Of a stretch of 59,549 bases of DNA, positions 51,126 to 59,549 are shown one piece after another. Positions within the stretch are counted from its first letter, which is position 1, and the number at the start of each line of letters is the position of its first letter. A program made the position numbers and the translations under genes. The notes under the pieces were generated by a model. It worked only from the letters and a program-made list of their open reading frames with translations. It was not told the origin of the DNA and did no database searches. The stretch is from an uncultured Methanobrevibacter sp. GTDB taxonomy: Archaea > Methanobacteriota > Methanobacteria > Methanobacteriales > Methanobacteriaceae. The stretch is from assembly GCF_902764455.1 (NCBI RefSeq), contig NZ_CACWVY010000008.1, forward strand, positions 5,494-65,042. The letters run 5' to 3'.

Positions 51126-51897
51126 AAGAAAACCTTCTACATTATAAACAATTTTATACCTACATTACAATATTTACAAATAATTATTTAAATATTTTTT
51201 ATCAATTCTTTTTTTATTGTTATGTGCAATTTGTGCTTTTTGTAAAAAAAATGAAATAACTGATATAAAATGAGAAAAAGCAATTTGATACTATTTTAAC
51301 TAATCCTATTGCAGAAAATGAACAAAAATCTTTTAAATTAAGACTATCGACAATGACACTTATTGTTTTACTTTAAATATGATCATCAAAGATTTTCTGA
51401 AAATGCAATATCAATAATAAAAAAATTTTTCTACAAATATTACAGATTATAAAAGTTTATGCATTTAAAAAATAGCTAATAAATATAAACAATACAAAAA
51501 CAAATAGTGGATATATTCAGTGGATTTTATGAAAAGAATTATAATTCATTACCTATTTTCTTAATAGATTATATCCATAATTCCAGATCTTTATGTAAAG
51601 GACTGACAATTTGATAAGTTACTTAGAACTGTCGAATTATAAAAATTAAATTCAAATAAGCATGTACACATAAAGGCTTAAACATCCATATCATGAAAAA
51701 AACCATTTACACATTAAATGGACTACTGACTATATAATTCCACAAAATCATACTCAAAAAAGGAATAAAAGAATAATACTAATCCATAATCAGCACATAT
51801 TGGCCAGTAGGTAATCTGACTTTATCCAAATAAATATTATAACTATAAAATAAAAAATGAATAATTTTTATAGAAGATATTGAGCTTGGATAGAAAA
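51126..51897. other. AT-rich region without recognised genes before the CRISPR array
   Basis: About 770 bases, with many stops in all frames. The only frame of note over the right end (51779-51961) crosses into the array and is not credible. Possible decayed coding pieces exist (for example a plus-strand stretch about 51305-51380 reading LTNPIAENEQKSFKLRLSTM), but nothing can be identified. Part may be a leader if the array is read rightward. Confidence 0.5.
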
Positions 51898-52187
51898 GTT
51901 TCCATACTATTAAGTCTATTTTAAACATAACATTCCTTGATTGTACCAGCACACATACCATTAGTTTCCATACTATTAAGTCTATTTTAAACCCCCTATG
52001 CAGTCCGGCAGCAAGTTCTTACTATTCATGTTTCCATACTATTAAGTCTATTTTAAACTATTCATAAAATTACTAAAATTCAGCCCCCTTAGTGTTTCCA
52101 TACTATTAAGTCTATTTTAAACTGTTTCATGTACACTGTCTCTGCTTCTTCCTTGGAGGTTTCCATACTATTAAGTCTATTTTAAAC
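51898..52187. CRISPR. CRISPR array: 5 identical 29-base repeats, 4 spacers
   Basis: Repeats at 51898-51926, 51964-51992, 52030-52058, 52094-52122 and 52159-52187 are identical; each starts GTTTCCATAC and ends TTTTAAAC. Spacers are 37, 37, 35 and 36 bases. Read on the minus strand the repeat ends TATGGAAAC, similar to the AUUGAAAC-type handle of many type I-B and III crRNAs, which suggests minus-strand transcription and a leader on the right. On that side a 35-base spacer-sized stretch (52188-52222) follows the fifth repeat, but no sixth repeat. No cas gene is present in this window. Confidence 0.93.
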
Positions 52188-52281
52188 TGTGCTTTACATG
52201 GATATGGTGGATTACTCGACAGTTTTTAATAGTTACCAAATGCTCTCTTGGTAAAATTGAATTTAGTAAGAGGTATTAAAT

Positions 52282-53403
52282 ATGACTATGAAAACTGACG
52301 CCGACCTCATCACCTATTTTGGTACGACACGAAACCTGAAAAAAAGCACTATTGATTCCTACACTATCTACATAAGAGAATACAGCAGGTTCAATGACAA
52401 AACAATGGTTGAACTTCTTGAAGAAGCTGAAAATGAAGAGGAAGAAGGAATCCGTTGGAAACACAGGACTTTAAGAAAAAGACTGTTGAGCTTTAGAGCA
52501 CATCTCTATGAAAAACACGCATACATCACTGCCAAAACCAGATTCAGTAAGTTACTCGCATTTTACAGACATTTCGAAATAGAGATCCATCCATTGCCTC
52601 CAATCAGTAACAAAAACATAGATGAAGTAGCTATTAGCTTTAAAGACTTGCCTGACAAAGACATTATTAAAAAAGCTTTGAAAATTTCCACACCACTTAT
52701 GAGATCAATAATTCTTTTTATGAGCTCATCAGGATGTGCAAGAATGGAAACACTAAACCTGACCATAGGAGATTTTGTAAAAGCAACAGAAGACTATCAC
52801 AGAAGCAATGACATCTATGAAGTATTGAGAAGGTTGAAAAACAATCAGACCGTTGTACCACTGTTCTACCTAAGGAGGCAAAAAACAAACAAATATTATT
52901 ATACATGCTGCAGCCCTGAAGCAACAACAGAAATAATCAATTATTTGTTAAGTGAACAAAGGTATCTTCAACCTGACTCCCCATTGTTTAAAATCAATGA
53001 CCAGGAGTTCTTGAAAAGATTCAGATCCATCAACAATCAGTTAAGCCTTGGCAAAGTCGGACACAACATCCGTTTCCGTAGCCATATGCTAAGAAAGTTC
53101 CATGCAAGCCAACTTCGTGAAAGCGGGTTGGACATGGACACCATCGATGCATTGCAGGGCAGGGCAAAAACTGAAGTAAGGCAAAGCTATTTCTTTGACA
53201 ACCCTGAAAACATAAGGGAATCTTACATTGGCCATATGGATTGTTTAACAATCAATTTGGATGTCAACTCCATTGATATCAAAAGTCCTGAATACTTCAA
53301 ACTGGAAAATGAAAACAGGTCCTATCAGAATCAGATGGATGAGCTTAATGGAAAGCTTAATTTCATCATGCAGCATATTGATGAAGACATTGGACTTTCC
53401 TAA
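52282..53403 (+). CDS. Tyrosine recombinase (integrase)
   Basis: 373 residues. The N-terminal 110 residues form a SAM-like core-binding domain (LKKSTIDSYTIYIREYS). Catalytic residues can be placed: R154 in GCARMETLNL, a Lys in the hairpin near 201-204 (RRQKTNKYYY), H268 and R271 in SHMLRKFHASQL, an Arg where the third His/Trp usually stands (LQGRAKTEV) and the nucleophile Y303 in RQSYFF. The final 60 residues are an extra tail with NQMDELNGKLNFIMQHIDED, perhaps a coiled coil. AAGAGGT precedes the ATG. It lies between direct repeats and next to a CRISPR array. Confidence 0.92.
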   Translation: MTMKTDADLITYFGTTRNLKKSTIDSYTIYIREYSRFNDKTMVELLEEAENEEEEGIRWKHRTLRKRLLSFRAHLYEKHAYITAKTRFSKLLAFYRHFEIEIHPLPPISNKNIDEVAISFKDLPDKDIIKKALKISTPLMRSIILFMSSSGCARMETLNLTIGDFVKATEDYHRSNDIYEVLRRLKNNQTVVPLFYLRRQKTNKYYYTCCSPEATTEIINYLLSEQRYLQPDSPLFKINDQEFLKRFRSINNQLSLGKVGHNIRFRSHMLRKFHASQLRESGLDMDTIDALQGRAKTEVRQSYFFDNPENIRESYIGHMDCLTINLDVNSIDIKSPEYFKLENENRSYQNQMDELNGKLNFIMQHIDEDIGLS

Positions 53404-53409
53404 ATTAAA

Positions 53410-53440
53410 AAGTGGAATTGAATATTCCACTTCTACTTTT
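53410..53440 (+). terminator. Terminator of the recombinase gene
   Basis: AAGTGGAAT (53410-53418) pairs with ATTCCACTT (53424-53432) and is followed by T-rich sequence. It lies inside the element, before the right direct repeat. Confidence 0.6.
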
Positions 53441-53648
53441 ATTTTTTCAAAACTCTCCATAAATACATTTTTTCATATATCATTTTTTTGAAAATAATAG
53501 TTACCAAATGCTCTCTTGGGAAAATCCCATATTTTTAATTAATCTTAATATATCAAATAGGAATCACATATTTCAGATGCTTTTTTTGACAAAAGCGTAA
53601 AATTGTAAATTTGGTGATGGTTGAGATCCTGGAAATGTGACTCTCTAC

Positions 53649-54086
53649 TCATTTTTCATAAACTTTGCCTATAGATTTATCCCATCTCTCTACAGGTTTA
53701 ATTAATCCTTCTCCATCAACCATTCCACCTTGCAAGATATTTTTAGCTACTTGGCTGATGTCGATTTTACGTGCCCACAAAATTAAAGTTAGCTTTTGCT
53801 CTTGTGATAATTTGTTTTCCTTATCAACAAGAATCATATTAACATTAGCTTTATCAATTCTGTTTTTCAAGATACCTGAAGTGTAACCATCAAGTTTTAC
53901 AGCATAACGAGCATTAGCTATTGTCTTATTTATTACAGGAGGAAGTGCATCCGGCAAGTCAAGGCCTGTATTAATTCCATCAGTTTTAGGCTGCCTTTCA
54001 TCCTCACCCCAATAGCTACGCTTGGTATTGTACTGCTCTACACGGTTGTTCAATAATCTAGTTTTAATATAATCAGAAATTCCCAT
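53649..54086 (-). CDS. Possible phage structural gene fragment
   Basis: 145 residues beginning MGISDYIKTRLLNNRVEQYN. The segment LDLPDALPPVINKTIANARY and the later WARKIDISQVAKNILQGGMV with GLIKPVERWDK recall N-terminal parts of archaeal phage portal-type proteins, but portals are three times longer. The downstream region codes for nothing further, so this would be a truncated relic. The assignment is tentative; an unrelated small protein remains possible. No ribosome site is seen before the ATG at 54086. Confidence 0.4.
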   Translation of the reverse strand: MGISDYIKTRLLNNRVEQYNTKRSYWGEDERQPKTDGINTGLDLPDALPPVINKTIANARYAVKLDGYTSGILKNRIDKANVNMILVDKENKLSQEQKLTLILWARKIDISQVAKNILQGGMVDGEGLIKPVERWDKSIGKVYEK

Positions 54087-54216
54087 AATAATCATATCAT
54101 ATTTTTTATTATAATATTTATTATATTTTATATATAAAATAAGTAATAAAATTAATGTGGGAGGATAGTACAGAAGAATTTAAAATAAAAAAGAGAAAAA
54201 ATAAAGGAGGAATCCC

Positions 54217-55827
54217 TTATTTTTTTACCTTAACTGCTTTAGTAACAGTTAATTTACCGTATATTGCTTGATATTTGATTTTTTTACCTATTTTAAGTTT
54301 TTTCAAAACAGTTTTTTTGATAGTAACTTTTGCAATACCCTTTGAATTAGTTTTTGCAGAGTATTTTTTACCATTAAATTTGAAAGTAATCTTTTTATTT
54401 TTTAGTGGTGTTTTTCCTTGTTTAAGAGTGACTTGCAAAACTAATTTTTTAGCACTTTTCTTTACATTAACTGTTTTGAGGGATAAACTTATTTTATTCT
54501 TTTTAGGAGTATCTTTTTGGGTTGACGGAGTTGTTGATGAAGTGTTTTCTTTTGTACTTGAATTTTCTTTAATATCTGAATCCGAAGTATTTTGTTTGAC
54601 ATTAATTTCATTTGGAACATCGAATGTGATATTTTGAAATACATATTCATCACCCGCTCTAATCAATTCTAGCCTATATTTTCCAGAATATAATTCATTT
54701 GGATTAATAACATGTTCTATATTAATCCTTTTTGGAGAAATACCAGAATATCTTTTATCAATCTTTAAAGTATTATTTGAATCATAAATCTTCAAATAAA
54801 AATTGTATTTATTATATTCTACTGTTGAAGGTAAGGTTAGATTAATTTTTCCACCAGTCTCTTGAGTGATATTAATAGGTGAAACATTAATTGAATATTT
54901 TTGTTCTGAATAGATGTTTAAATAAAAGTCTTTCATTACATACTCTTCTTTGCAATTAAATATGGTGACATGATACCTTCCAGGACTACAGTACGGTTTA
55001 ACATCTATGGTTGTACTTTTAGCGTTGTATGTGGAATTTATATATTTATTTAGAATAGATCTTTTGGTATCAGGATTATAAATACTTATTCTATAAGCGA
55101 ATTTATATTTATAATAATTTGGTGCATAGGTTAAATAATTTATAGTTATCTTTCCACCGGATTCATAAGTAATATCACCGCAAGTAATATTAAGTTTATA
55201 AGCGCCCCAAGGTGGTAAATCAGCCATAACTGTGCAATTTTTTGTACCTAATATTTTCCCATCTTCACTATTTCTTATTGTTATTCGATAATTTCCAGGA
55301 CCCAATGTTCTATCAACAGTACATCTGCGATAGATTGTTTTATATTCTCCATTTTCTTTTACAAATTCTCCAGTATATTTTTCACTGATATATAATGGTG
55401 ATGAAACTGAACCTGCATGTAGTGTAAAATAAAAACTATATTTGTAATCTGAGTATTTACTAGTAGAATTAAATTTAAGATATACTGCAAATCCAGTGAC
55501 TCCATTAGTGCTACCTATTGATCCAATTTTACTAACATAATAAGCATTTGATGGAATATTGCTTAAAACATCATCACTATCCTCTGCAGAAATTTGATTA
55601 TCATCATAACTAGATGTTAAAATTTCATATTCATCAGTAAAGTCATCAACTGTTTGATAATTACTGTCCTTCAATTCAAGATTATAATCTTCTTTAATAT
55701 TAAAATCATCTATGTTATTTTCAATAGATATTGTTTCAGTTGTATTGTTGTCAGCTGCATTAACTGACCCAATTAACAAAATTCCAAATAACAATAATGA
55801 TAAAATTATCATTCTTTTTAATTTCAT
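54217..55827 (-). CDS. Adhesin-like surface protein
   Basis: 536 residues. Signal peptide (residues 5-25, RMIILSLLLFGILLIGSVNA), an acidic low-complexity region (about 26-88), then three copies of a beta-rich module of about 100 residues with YKYSFYFT, YKYKFAYRISIYNP or YNKYNFYLKIYDSNN at equal places. A Ser/Thr-rich linker leads to a basic Ig-like domain (KKNKISLSLKTVNVKKSAKK to the end) typical of Methanobrevibacter adhesin-like proteins, where the lysine-rich end is thought to bind the pseudomurein wall. Related to the next protein at 56035. A T-rich sequence after a weak hairpin lies downstream. Confidence 0.85.
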   Translation of the reverse strand: MKLKRMIILSLLLFGILLIGSVNAADNNTTETISIENNIDDFNIKEDYNLELKDSNYQTVDDFTDEYEILTSSYDDNQISAEDSDDVLSNIPSNAYYVSKIGSIGSTNGVTGFAVYLKFNSTSKYSDYKYSFYFTLHAGSVSSPLYISEKYTGEFVKENGEYKTIYRRCTVDRTLGPGNYRITIRNSEDGKILGTKNCTVMADLPPWGAYKLNITCGDITYESGGKITINYLTYAPNYYKYKFAYRISIYNPDTKRSILNKYINSTYNAKSTTIDVKPYCSPGRYHVTIFNCKEEYVMKDFYLNIYSEQKYSINVSPINITQETGGKINLTLPSTVEYNKYNFYLKIYDSNNTLKIDKRYSGISPKRINIEHVINPNELYSGKYRLELIRAGDEYVFQNITFDVPNEINVKQNTSDSDIKENSSTKENTSSTTPSTQKDTPKKNKISLSLKTVNVKKSAKKLVLQVTLKQGKTPLKNKKITFKFNGKKYSAKTNSKGIAKVTIKKTVLKKLKIGKKIKYQAIYGKLTVTKAVKVKK

Positions 55828-56034
55828 TATTAAAACCCTTTAATTTTTAATAATAATATTTCTTAATTAATAGTTATATATAATTTAAGAAAATAATTTT
55901 ATTTTTTGAGAACATTTTAAAATGAACAAATTTTATTTCATTATCCATAACAAGATTAAATTTATTAATTATACGATGCGCTATAAAATGAATCCTAATT
56001 AAAAAAATAGAATAAATAAGTAGATTGGATTCAT

Positions 56035-59000
56035 CTACTTAATTTTAATATTAACTTTTTTAGTTACTTTATTGTAGTATTTATTGCCTGTGTATGTAAT
56101 TACTGATTTAAAAATACCTTTTTTAGTTAATTTGGTAATTTTAAATGTAGCAACACCTTTACTATTAGTTTTTGCAGTATAAGTTTTCTTATTAACTTTA
56201 ATAGTAACCTTAGTATTCTTCATAACCTTATTTAAATTATTCTTTAAAGTTATTGAATACTTTTTAGTTTTAACAGACTTCTTAAATGTCTTAGCTTTAG
56301 CAGTAATTTTAGGAGTTGCTTTCTTAACATTTACTTTAACAGACTTAGTCATTTTTTCAAATATCTTATTACCATTAAAAGTTATTTTTACTGAGTATAA
56401 TTTAGGAACTAAACCCTTAGTAGAAACTTTAATTTGACCATTTGAATTAGTAGTTAAAGTTTTTACACCATTACCCATATCTATTAATATATCAACTCCA
56501 TCAAGGATATTGCCAGCATTATCTTTTAATGTAACAACTAAATTATCATTAACATTATAGACCACATTCACATCTGATGAAGATAATGAAACTTTAAGTT
56601 TATTAACCACAACTTTAGTAATGGTGGTTGATTTATCATAAATATCATTTCCATCATAAGTGATTGTTGCGGTATAAATATTTGGATTTAATCCTTTAGT
56701 TGAAACTTTAACTTGACCATTTGCGTCTGTAGTTAATGATTTTACTCCATCAAGATTTACAATTATTTTTCCACCAACAATAGCTTGACCATATTTATCT
56801 TGGATAGTTACAACTAGATAGTCATTATTATTATAATTTGTTGTTACATCCTTGGTAATTATATCTACTGAGTTCTTATATAATACTAAACTTGCTGTGT
56901 CCATCACATAATTATCTTGATAATTTATAATTTTGATAGTATACTCACCTGCACTTAAAATTTTATTATCAACAGTATAATATTCATACTCCTCTAAATG
57001 CCAATTACTAAACCTTTTACTAATTTTTTCAACATTATTTGAATCATAAATTTTTAAATAAAAATCATAATCATAAGTACAACTATGATTTGGTGGATCA
57101 ATTTTTATAGGAATAGTTACATTAGAATCATAAAATACCATTATATCATTAACAGAAGCAGAATAATAATTATGAGGTATAGATTGAATATTTAAATTTG
57201 CAACACTCATTAAACCGTTATCTCCATTATTAATAATTTTAATAGTATAGTTTCCCGGAGTAAATATATTTTTATCAAGTTTATAAGTTTCTTTATAACC
57301 CAAGTACCATACATTAAGATCAAACTCATTAAATCTTTGACAAATTAATTCATTACCATTTGAATCAAAAATTTTTAAATAAAAATCATAGCTATACGAA
57401 CCATCAGATGTTTCAGAAATATAAATATCAATATAATTTTTAGAATTTAATTCAATACTTGTATTCTGAACAGTAACTGAATAATCTAAATTACTTAATG
57501 ACCCTACAATTAATTTAGCAGAATCCATAACAAAATTTCCTTCAGTATCAACCAAATTAACTGTATACACTCCAGTTGAAAATGTTGAACCAATATTGGC
57601 ATATTCAGTACAGGAATAAGTTCCTTCATTTTTAAATCTTTGACTAATCTTTAGACGACCCTTCGGATCATAAACTTTTAAATAAAAATCATAACTAAAT
57701 TTGGAATTTGGTTCAATTCGAGAAATATATATAGTAATTCTACCATTTTCTCCTTTTTCAATAGAAACATCTGAAAGAATCCTTGCTGAATAATCAGAAC
57801 CCGGTTTTGGTTTTACTATCAATTTTGAGTAACAATTAGGAGAACTTTTGTTATAATTTATTAATCTAATTGCATAATCCCCTGATTTTAAAGACATAGG
57901 ATTGAAACTATAACTTTCAACACAACTTGAATTAGAAGAATTAGAATATCTTTTACTAATTATTTCATTATTATTTGAATCATAGACTTTTAAATAAAAA
58001 TCATAATAATAATTACCATTATAAGCTGGATAAATGTTCATAGTAATATTTCCATTAGTTCCATAATTTATAGTAGTATCTGAAACAACCATAAGATAAT
58101 TATAATCCAAACTATTTTCAACAATTAAACTAGCTGTATCTAAATTCTTCCCTCCAGATGATATAATCTTGATAGTATAATTGTCAACTTTTAAGTGAGA
58201 AGTATTAAGTTTAACTGAAACGGTTCCCCAATTTGAACCTTTACAATATTGATGAATCAGCCTATTATTTTGTGAGTCATAAATATTTATATAAAAAGCA
58301 TAATTATTAGATGGATTTTCATTATCTTTGAAGACATTTAAACGAAATGTATTAGTGGTTCCAAAGGTAAAATACTGATCATCAATATCAACAGAATATC
58401 CTGGCCCAGTATTTGAATTAGTAGTTAATATAGTCAATTTTTTAGAAGAATATGTTATATCTCCAATACAAATATTAACAGAATATGTGCCTGCTGATAA
58501 GTCATTTGCTTTAATAGTATAATATAAAATGTCTTTAGGATTACAATTTGTATTAATGTATCTTTTATTAATTTTTAGATTATTATTCGAATCATAAACT
58601 TTCAAATAAAAATCATATTTATAAATATTATCATCATATTGAATAACAGTCATTGTAATTTCTGTATTTTCTCCTTTTTTTATAGTAGTATTGCTCAATT
58701 CAAGTTCAACTTTATAATTAGCTTTATGTGTAATAGTTAAAGAAGTAGTAGCTTTCACTTGATTTGATGAAACAAACTTAACCACATACTTTCTTAATGC
58801 AAAAATATGATAATATTCACTGTCTATTTTAGTAGAATCAACACAATATAATAAATTAGTATCGCCTCGACCACTACCAGAAAATTTATCGCTCGTTAAT
58901 ATTAATTTACTATTTTCATCATAAATTTCAAGATGAAAATCATATGAATATGGTAAAGGTTGAGCTAAATTATTTTCATATGATTTAAGTGTTATTCCAA

Positions 59001-59385
59001 TGGCAACGGTATTTCCATAATTTGTAGTAACTGAAGGCATAACAATTTTATAGTCTATATCCTCAGAAGTCACACCTAAAATATCATTTAATTGTTTATA
59101 TCTAGTATCACTTCCATTTGGATAGTTTTCATAATTAACATTAGTTGAATTATTAATTTTTGTGTTATCTTCTATGAACTCCACGTTATTGATTTCATTT
59201 TGATTTCTTGTTAAATCATCATTAATTTGGTTTGATATATCCACATCTGATGATTGCATTATTGAATCATTGCTTTCTGTGAAAACTAATTCATCAGTAT
59301 CATTAAATTCAGAAGCAGATACACTAGCAACACTAATCAAACAAATTATCAAACAAATGATGAATATAATTTTTTTATTTATCAT
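56035..59385 (-). CDS. Large adhesin-like surface protein with seven modules
   Basis: 1116 residues. A signal peptide (residues 5-24) is followed by an acidic Asn-rich region (25-105) and seven beta modules (about 110-840), each holding a version of YDFYLKVYDSNNN followed by a KRY or QRF end. Three Ig-like domains close the protein: two with TTNSNGQIKVSTKGL or near-identical text, and a last Lys-rich one with TYTAKTNSKGVATFKITKL. GGTGG lies before the ATG. It is a secreted wall-associated protein of the adhesin-like class, probably mediating contact with host or other microbes. Repeats make copy-number change possible. It shares modules with the neighbour at 54217. Confidence 0.87.
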   Translation of the reverse strand: MINKKIIFIICLIICLISVASVSASEFNDTDELVFTESNDSIMQSSDVDISNQINDDLTRNQNEINNVEFIEDNTKINNSTNVNYENYPNGSDTRYKQLNDILGVTSEDIDYKIVMPSVTTNYGNTVAIGITLKSYENNLAQPLPYSYDFHLEIYDENSKLILTSDKFSGSGRGDTNLLYCVDSTKIDSEYYHIFALRKYVVKFVSSNQVKATTSLTITHKANYKVELELSNTTIKKGENTEITMTVIQYDDNIYKYDFYLKVYDSNNNLKINKRYINTNCNPKDILYYTIKANDLSAGTYSVNICIGDITYSSKKLTILTTNSNTGPGYSVDIDDQYFTFGTTNTFRLNVFKDNENPSNNYAFYINIYDSQNNRLIHQYCKGSNWGTVSVKLNTSHLKVDNYTIKIISSGGKNLDTASLIVENSLDYNYLMVVSDTTINYGTNGNITMNIYPAYNGNYYYDFYLKVYDSNNNEIISKRYSNSSNSSCVESYSFNPMSLKSGDYAIRLINYNKSSPNCYSKLIVKPKPGSDYSARILSDVSIEKGENGRITIYISRIEPNSKFSYDFYLKVYDPKGRLKISQRFKNEGTYSCTEYANIGSTFSTGVYTVNLVDTEGNFVMDSAKLIVGSLSNLDYSVTVQNTSIELNSKNYIDIYISETSDGSYSYDFYLKIFDSNGNELICQRFNEFDLNVWYLGYKETYKLDKNIFTPGNYTIKIINNGDNGLMSVANLNIQSIPHNYYSASVNDIMVFYDSNVTIPIKIDPPNHSCTYDYDFYLKIYDSNNVEKISKRFSNWHLEEYEYYTVDNKILSAGEYTIKIINYQDNYVMDTASLVLYKNSVDIITKDVTTNYNNNDYLVVTIQDKYGQAIVGGKIIVNLDGVKSLTTDANGQVKVSTKGLNPNIYTATITYDGNDIYDKSTTITKVVVNKLKVSLSSSDVNVVYNVNDNLVVTLKDNAGNILDGVDILIDMGNGVKTLTTNSNGQIKVSTKGLVPKLYSVKITFNGNKIFEKMTKSVKVNVKKATPKITAKAKTFKKSVKTKKYSITLKNNLNKVMKNTKVTIKVNKKTYTAKTNSKGVATFKITKLTKKGIFKSVITYTGNKYYNKVTKKVNIKIK
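56870..59055 (-). repeat. Seven protein-level repeats in the large adhesin-like gene
   Basis: Units of about 95-110 codons recur with the core YDFYLK-YDSNN at regular distance. Divergence between units is considerable at DNA level, so the repeats are old, except short blocks around the core (for example the coding for YDSNNN). Confidence 0.7.
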
Positions 59386-59549
59386 TATTCCACCACATTT
59401 ATATATTATATGTATTCTATTAAATTAATAAATAATTTATGAATAATTCGGACTCTTTCAAAAACTTTGTTGATTTGAAATTTTTTGATGAAAATTAGTT
59501 GTGAATTTTTAATTTTATCTAAAAATAGTTAAATTTAATAAATAGGCGG

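Larger units (their letters stand above)
52227..53525. mobile_element. Minimal integrative element: recombinase gene between direct repeats
   Basis: A 25-base direct repeat (52227-52251 and 53495-53519; 30 of 31 bases if extended to 52257 and 53525) brackets the tyrosine recombinase gene. Each copy contains TTACCAA-N8-TTGGTAA (52233-52254; right copy has TTGGGAA, 53501-53522) with the identical centre ATGCTCTC. Inverted arms around 8 bases are the form of XerCD/lox-type crossover sites. The pair resembles attL and attR of an element of about 1268 bases carrying only its integrase. Confidence 0.65.

Noticed and set aside
51779-51961. 60-residue minus-strand frame overlapping the CRISPR array
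   Set aside because: It runs through the first repeat and spacer, so it is an accidental frame.
1-59549. tRNA and rRNA genes
   Set aside because: No cloverleaf-like sequence with T-loop and CCA-side features, and no rRNA-like tract, was seen on either strand by reading; a covariance-model scan would settle it.

Overview
The window reads as chromosomal DNA of an AT-rich methanogenic archaeon of the Methanobacteriales, most likely a host-associated Methanobrevibacter. The reasons are the low GC content, archaeal TATA boxes (several apparently driving leaderless genes), strong GGAGG/GGTGAT ribosome sites inside operons, very large secreted adhesin-like proteins with lysine-rich C-terminal Ig-like domains, many paralogous family 2 glycosyltransferases, and scattered bacterial-type genes such as a glutathione peroxidase. 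The species cannot be fixed from sequence alone. No rRNA or tRNA gene was recognised.

Layout. 1-9300: the end of an acidic repeat surface protein, an Old Yellow Enzyme-like protein, two acyltransferases, a flavodoxin-MarR-MATE operon, a flavin reductase-like protein, a PAP2-like membrane protein and a glycosyltransferase. 9300-12130: a DUF4411 PIN-like protein with an XRE-ImmA partner, lying between two decayed copies of one insertion sequence. 12150-15135: a zinc-ribbon membrane protein and a complete polar amino acid ABC importer operon with a palindrome-rich promoter. 15300-26480: a surface polysaccharide island with a family 52 transferase, a UDP-sugar dehydrogenase and eight GT2-type genes, one of which has lost its nucleotide-binding half. 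26500-31400: single genes (small exported protein, UspA, acyltransferase, CPBP protease, glutathione peroxidase, CDF transporter).

31396-41660 holds a poorly described cluster: two double SseB-like proteins, a coiled-coil protein, several zinc-ribbon proteins (one with an HExxH motif), two small winged-helix proteins, a TPR-HIRAN protein, an XpaC-like membrane protein and a CbbX-type AAA+ ATPase. Two small zinc-ribbon genes here are easy to miss, one of them apparently starting at ATT. 41770-51125 is helicase-rich: an XPD/DinG-like helicase with a duplicated tail, a UvrD-type helicase fused to a PD-(D/E)XK nuclease with Fe-S cysteines, a nuclease-DUF2075 helicase and a MazG-like pyrophosphohydrolase, with a relict CRISPR unit at 48805-48899.

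51898-52187 is an intact five-repeat CRISPR array with no cas genes nearby. Immediately beside it sits a tyrosine recombinase gene enclosed by 25-base direct repeats, each holding a recombinase-type core (two 7-base arms around 8 bases). This looks like a minimal one-gene integrative element that may have cut off one end of the array. The window ends with a possible phage gene fragment and two secreted adhesin-like proteins.

Taken together this is an accessory-rich region: cell-surface building (glycosyltransferases, acyltransferases, adhesins), stress and transport functions, and genome defence or mobility.
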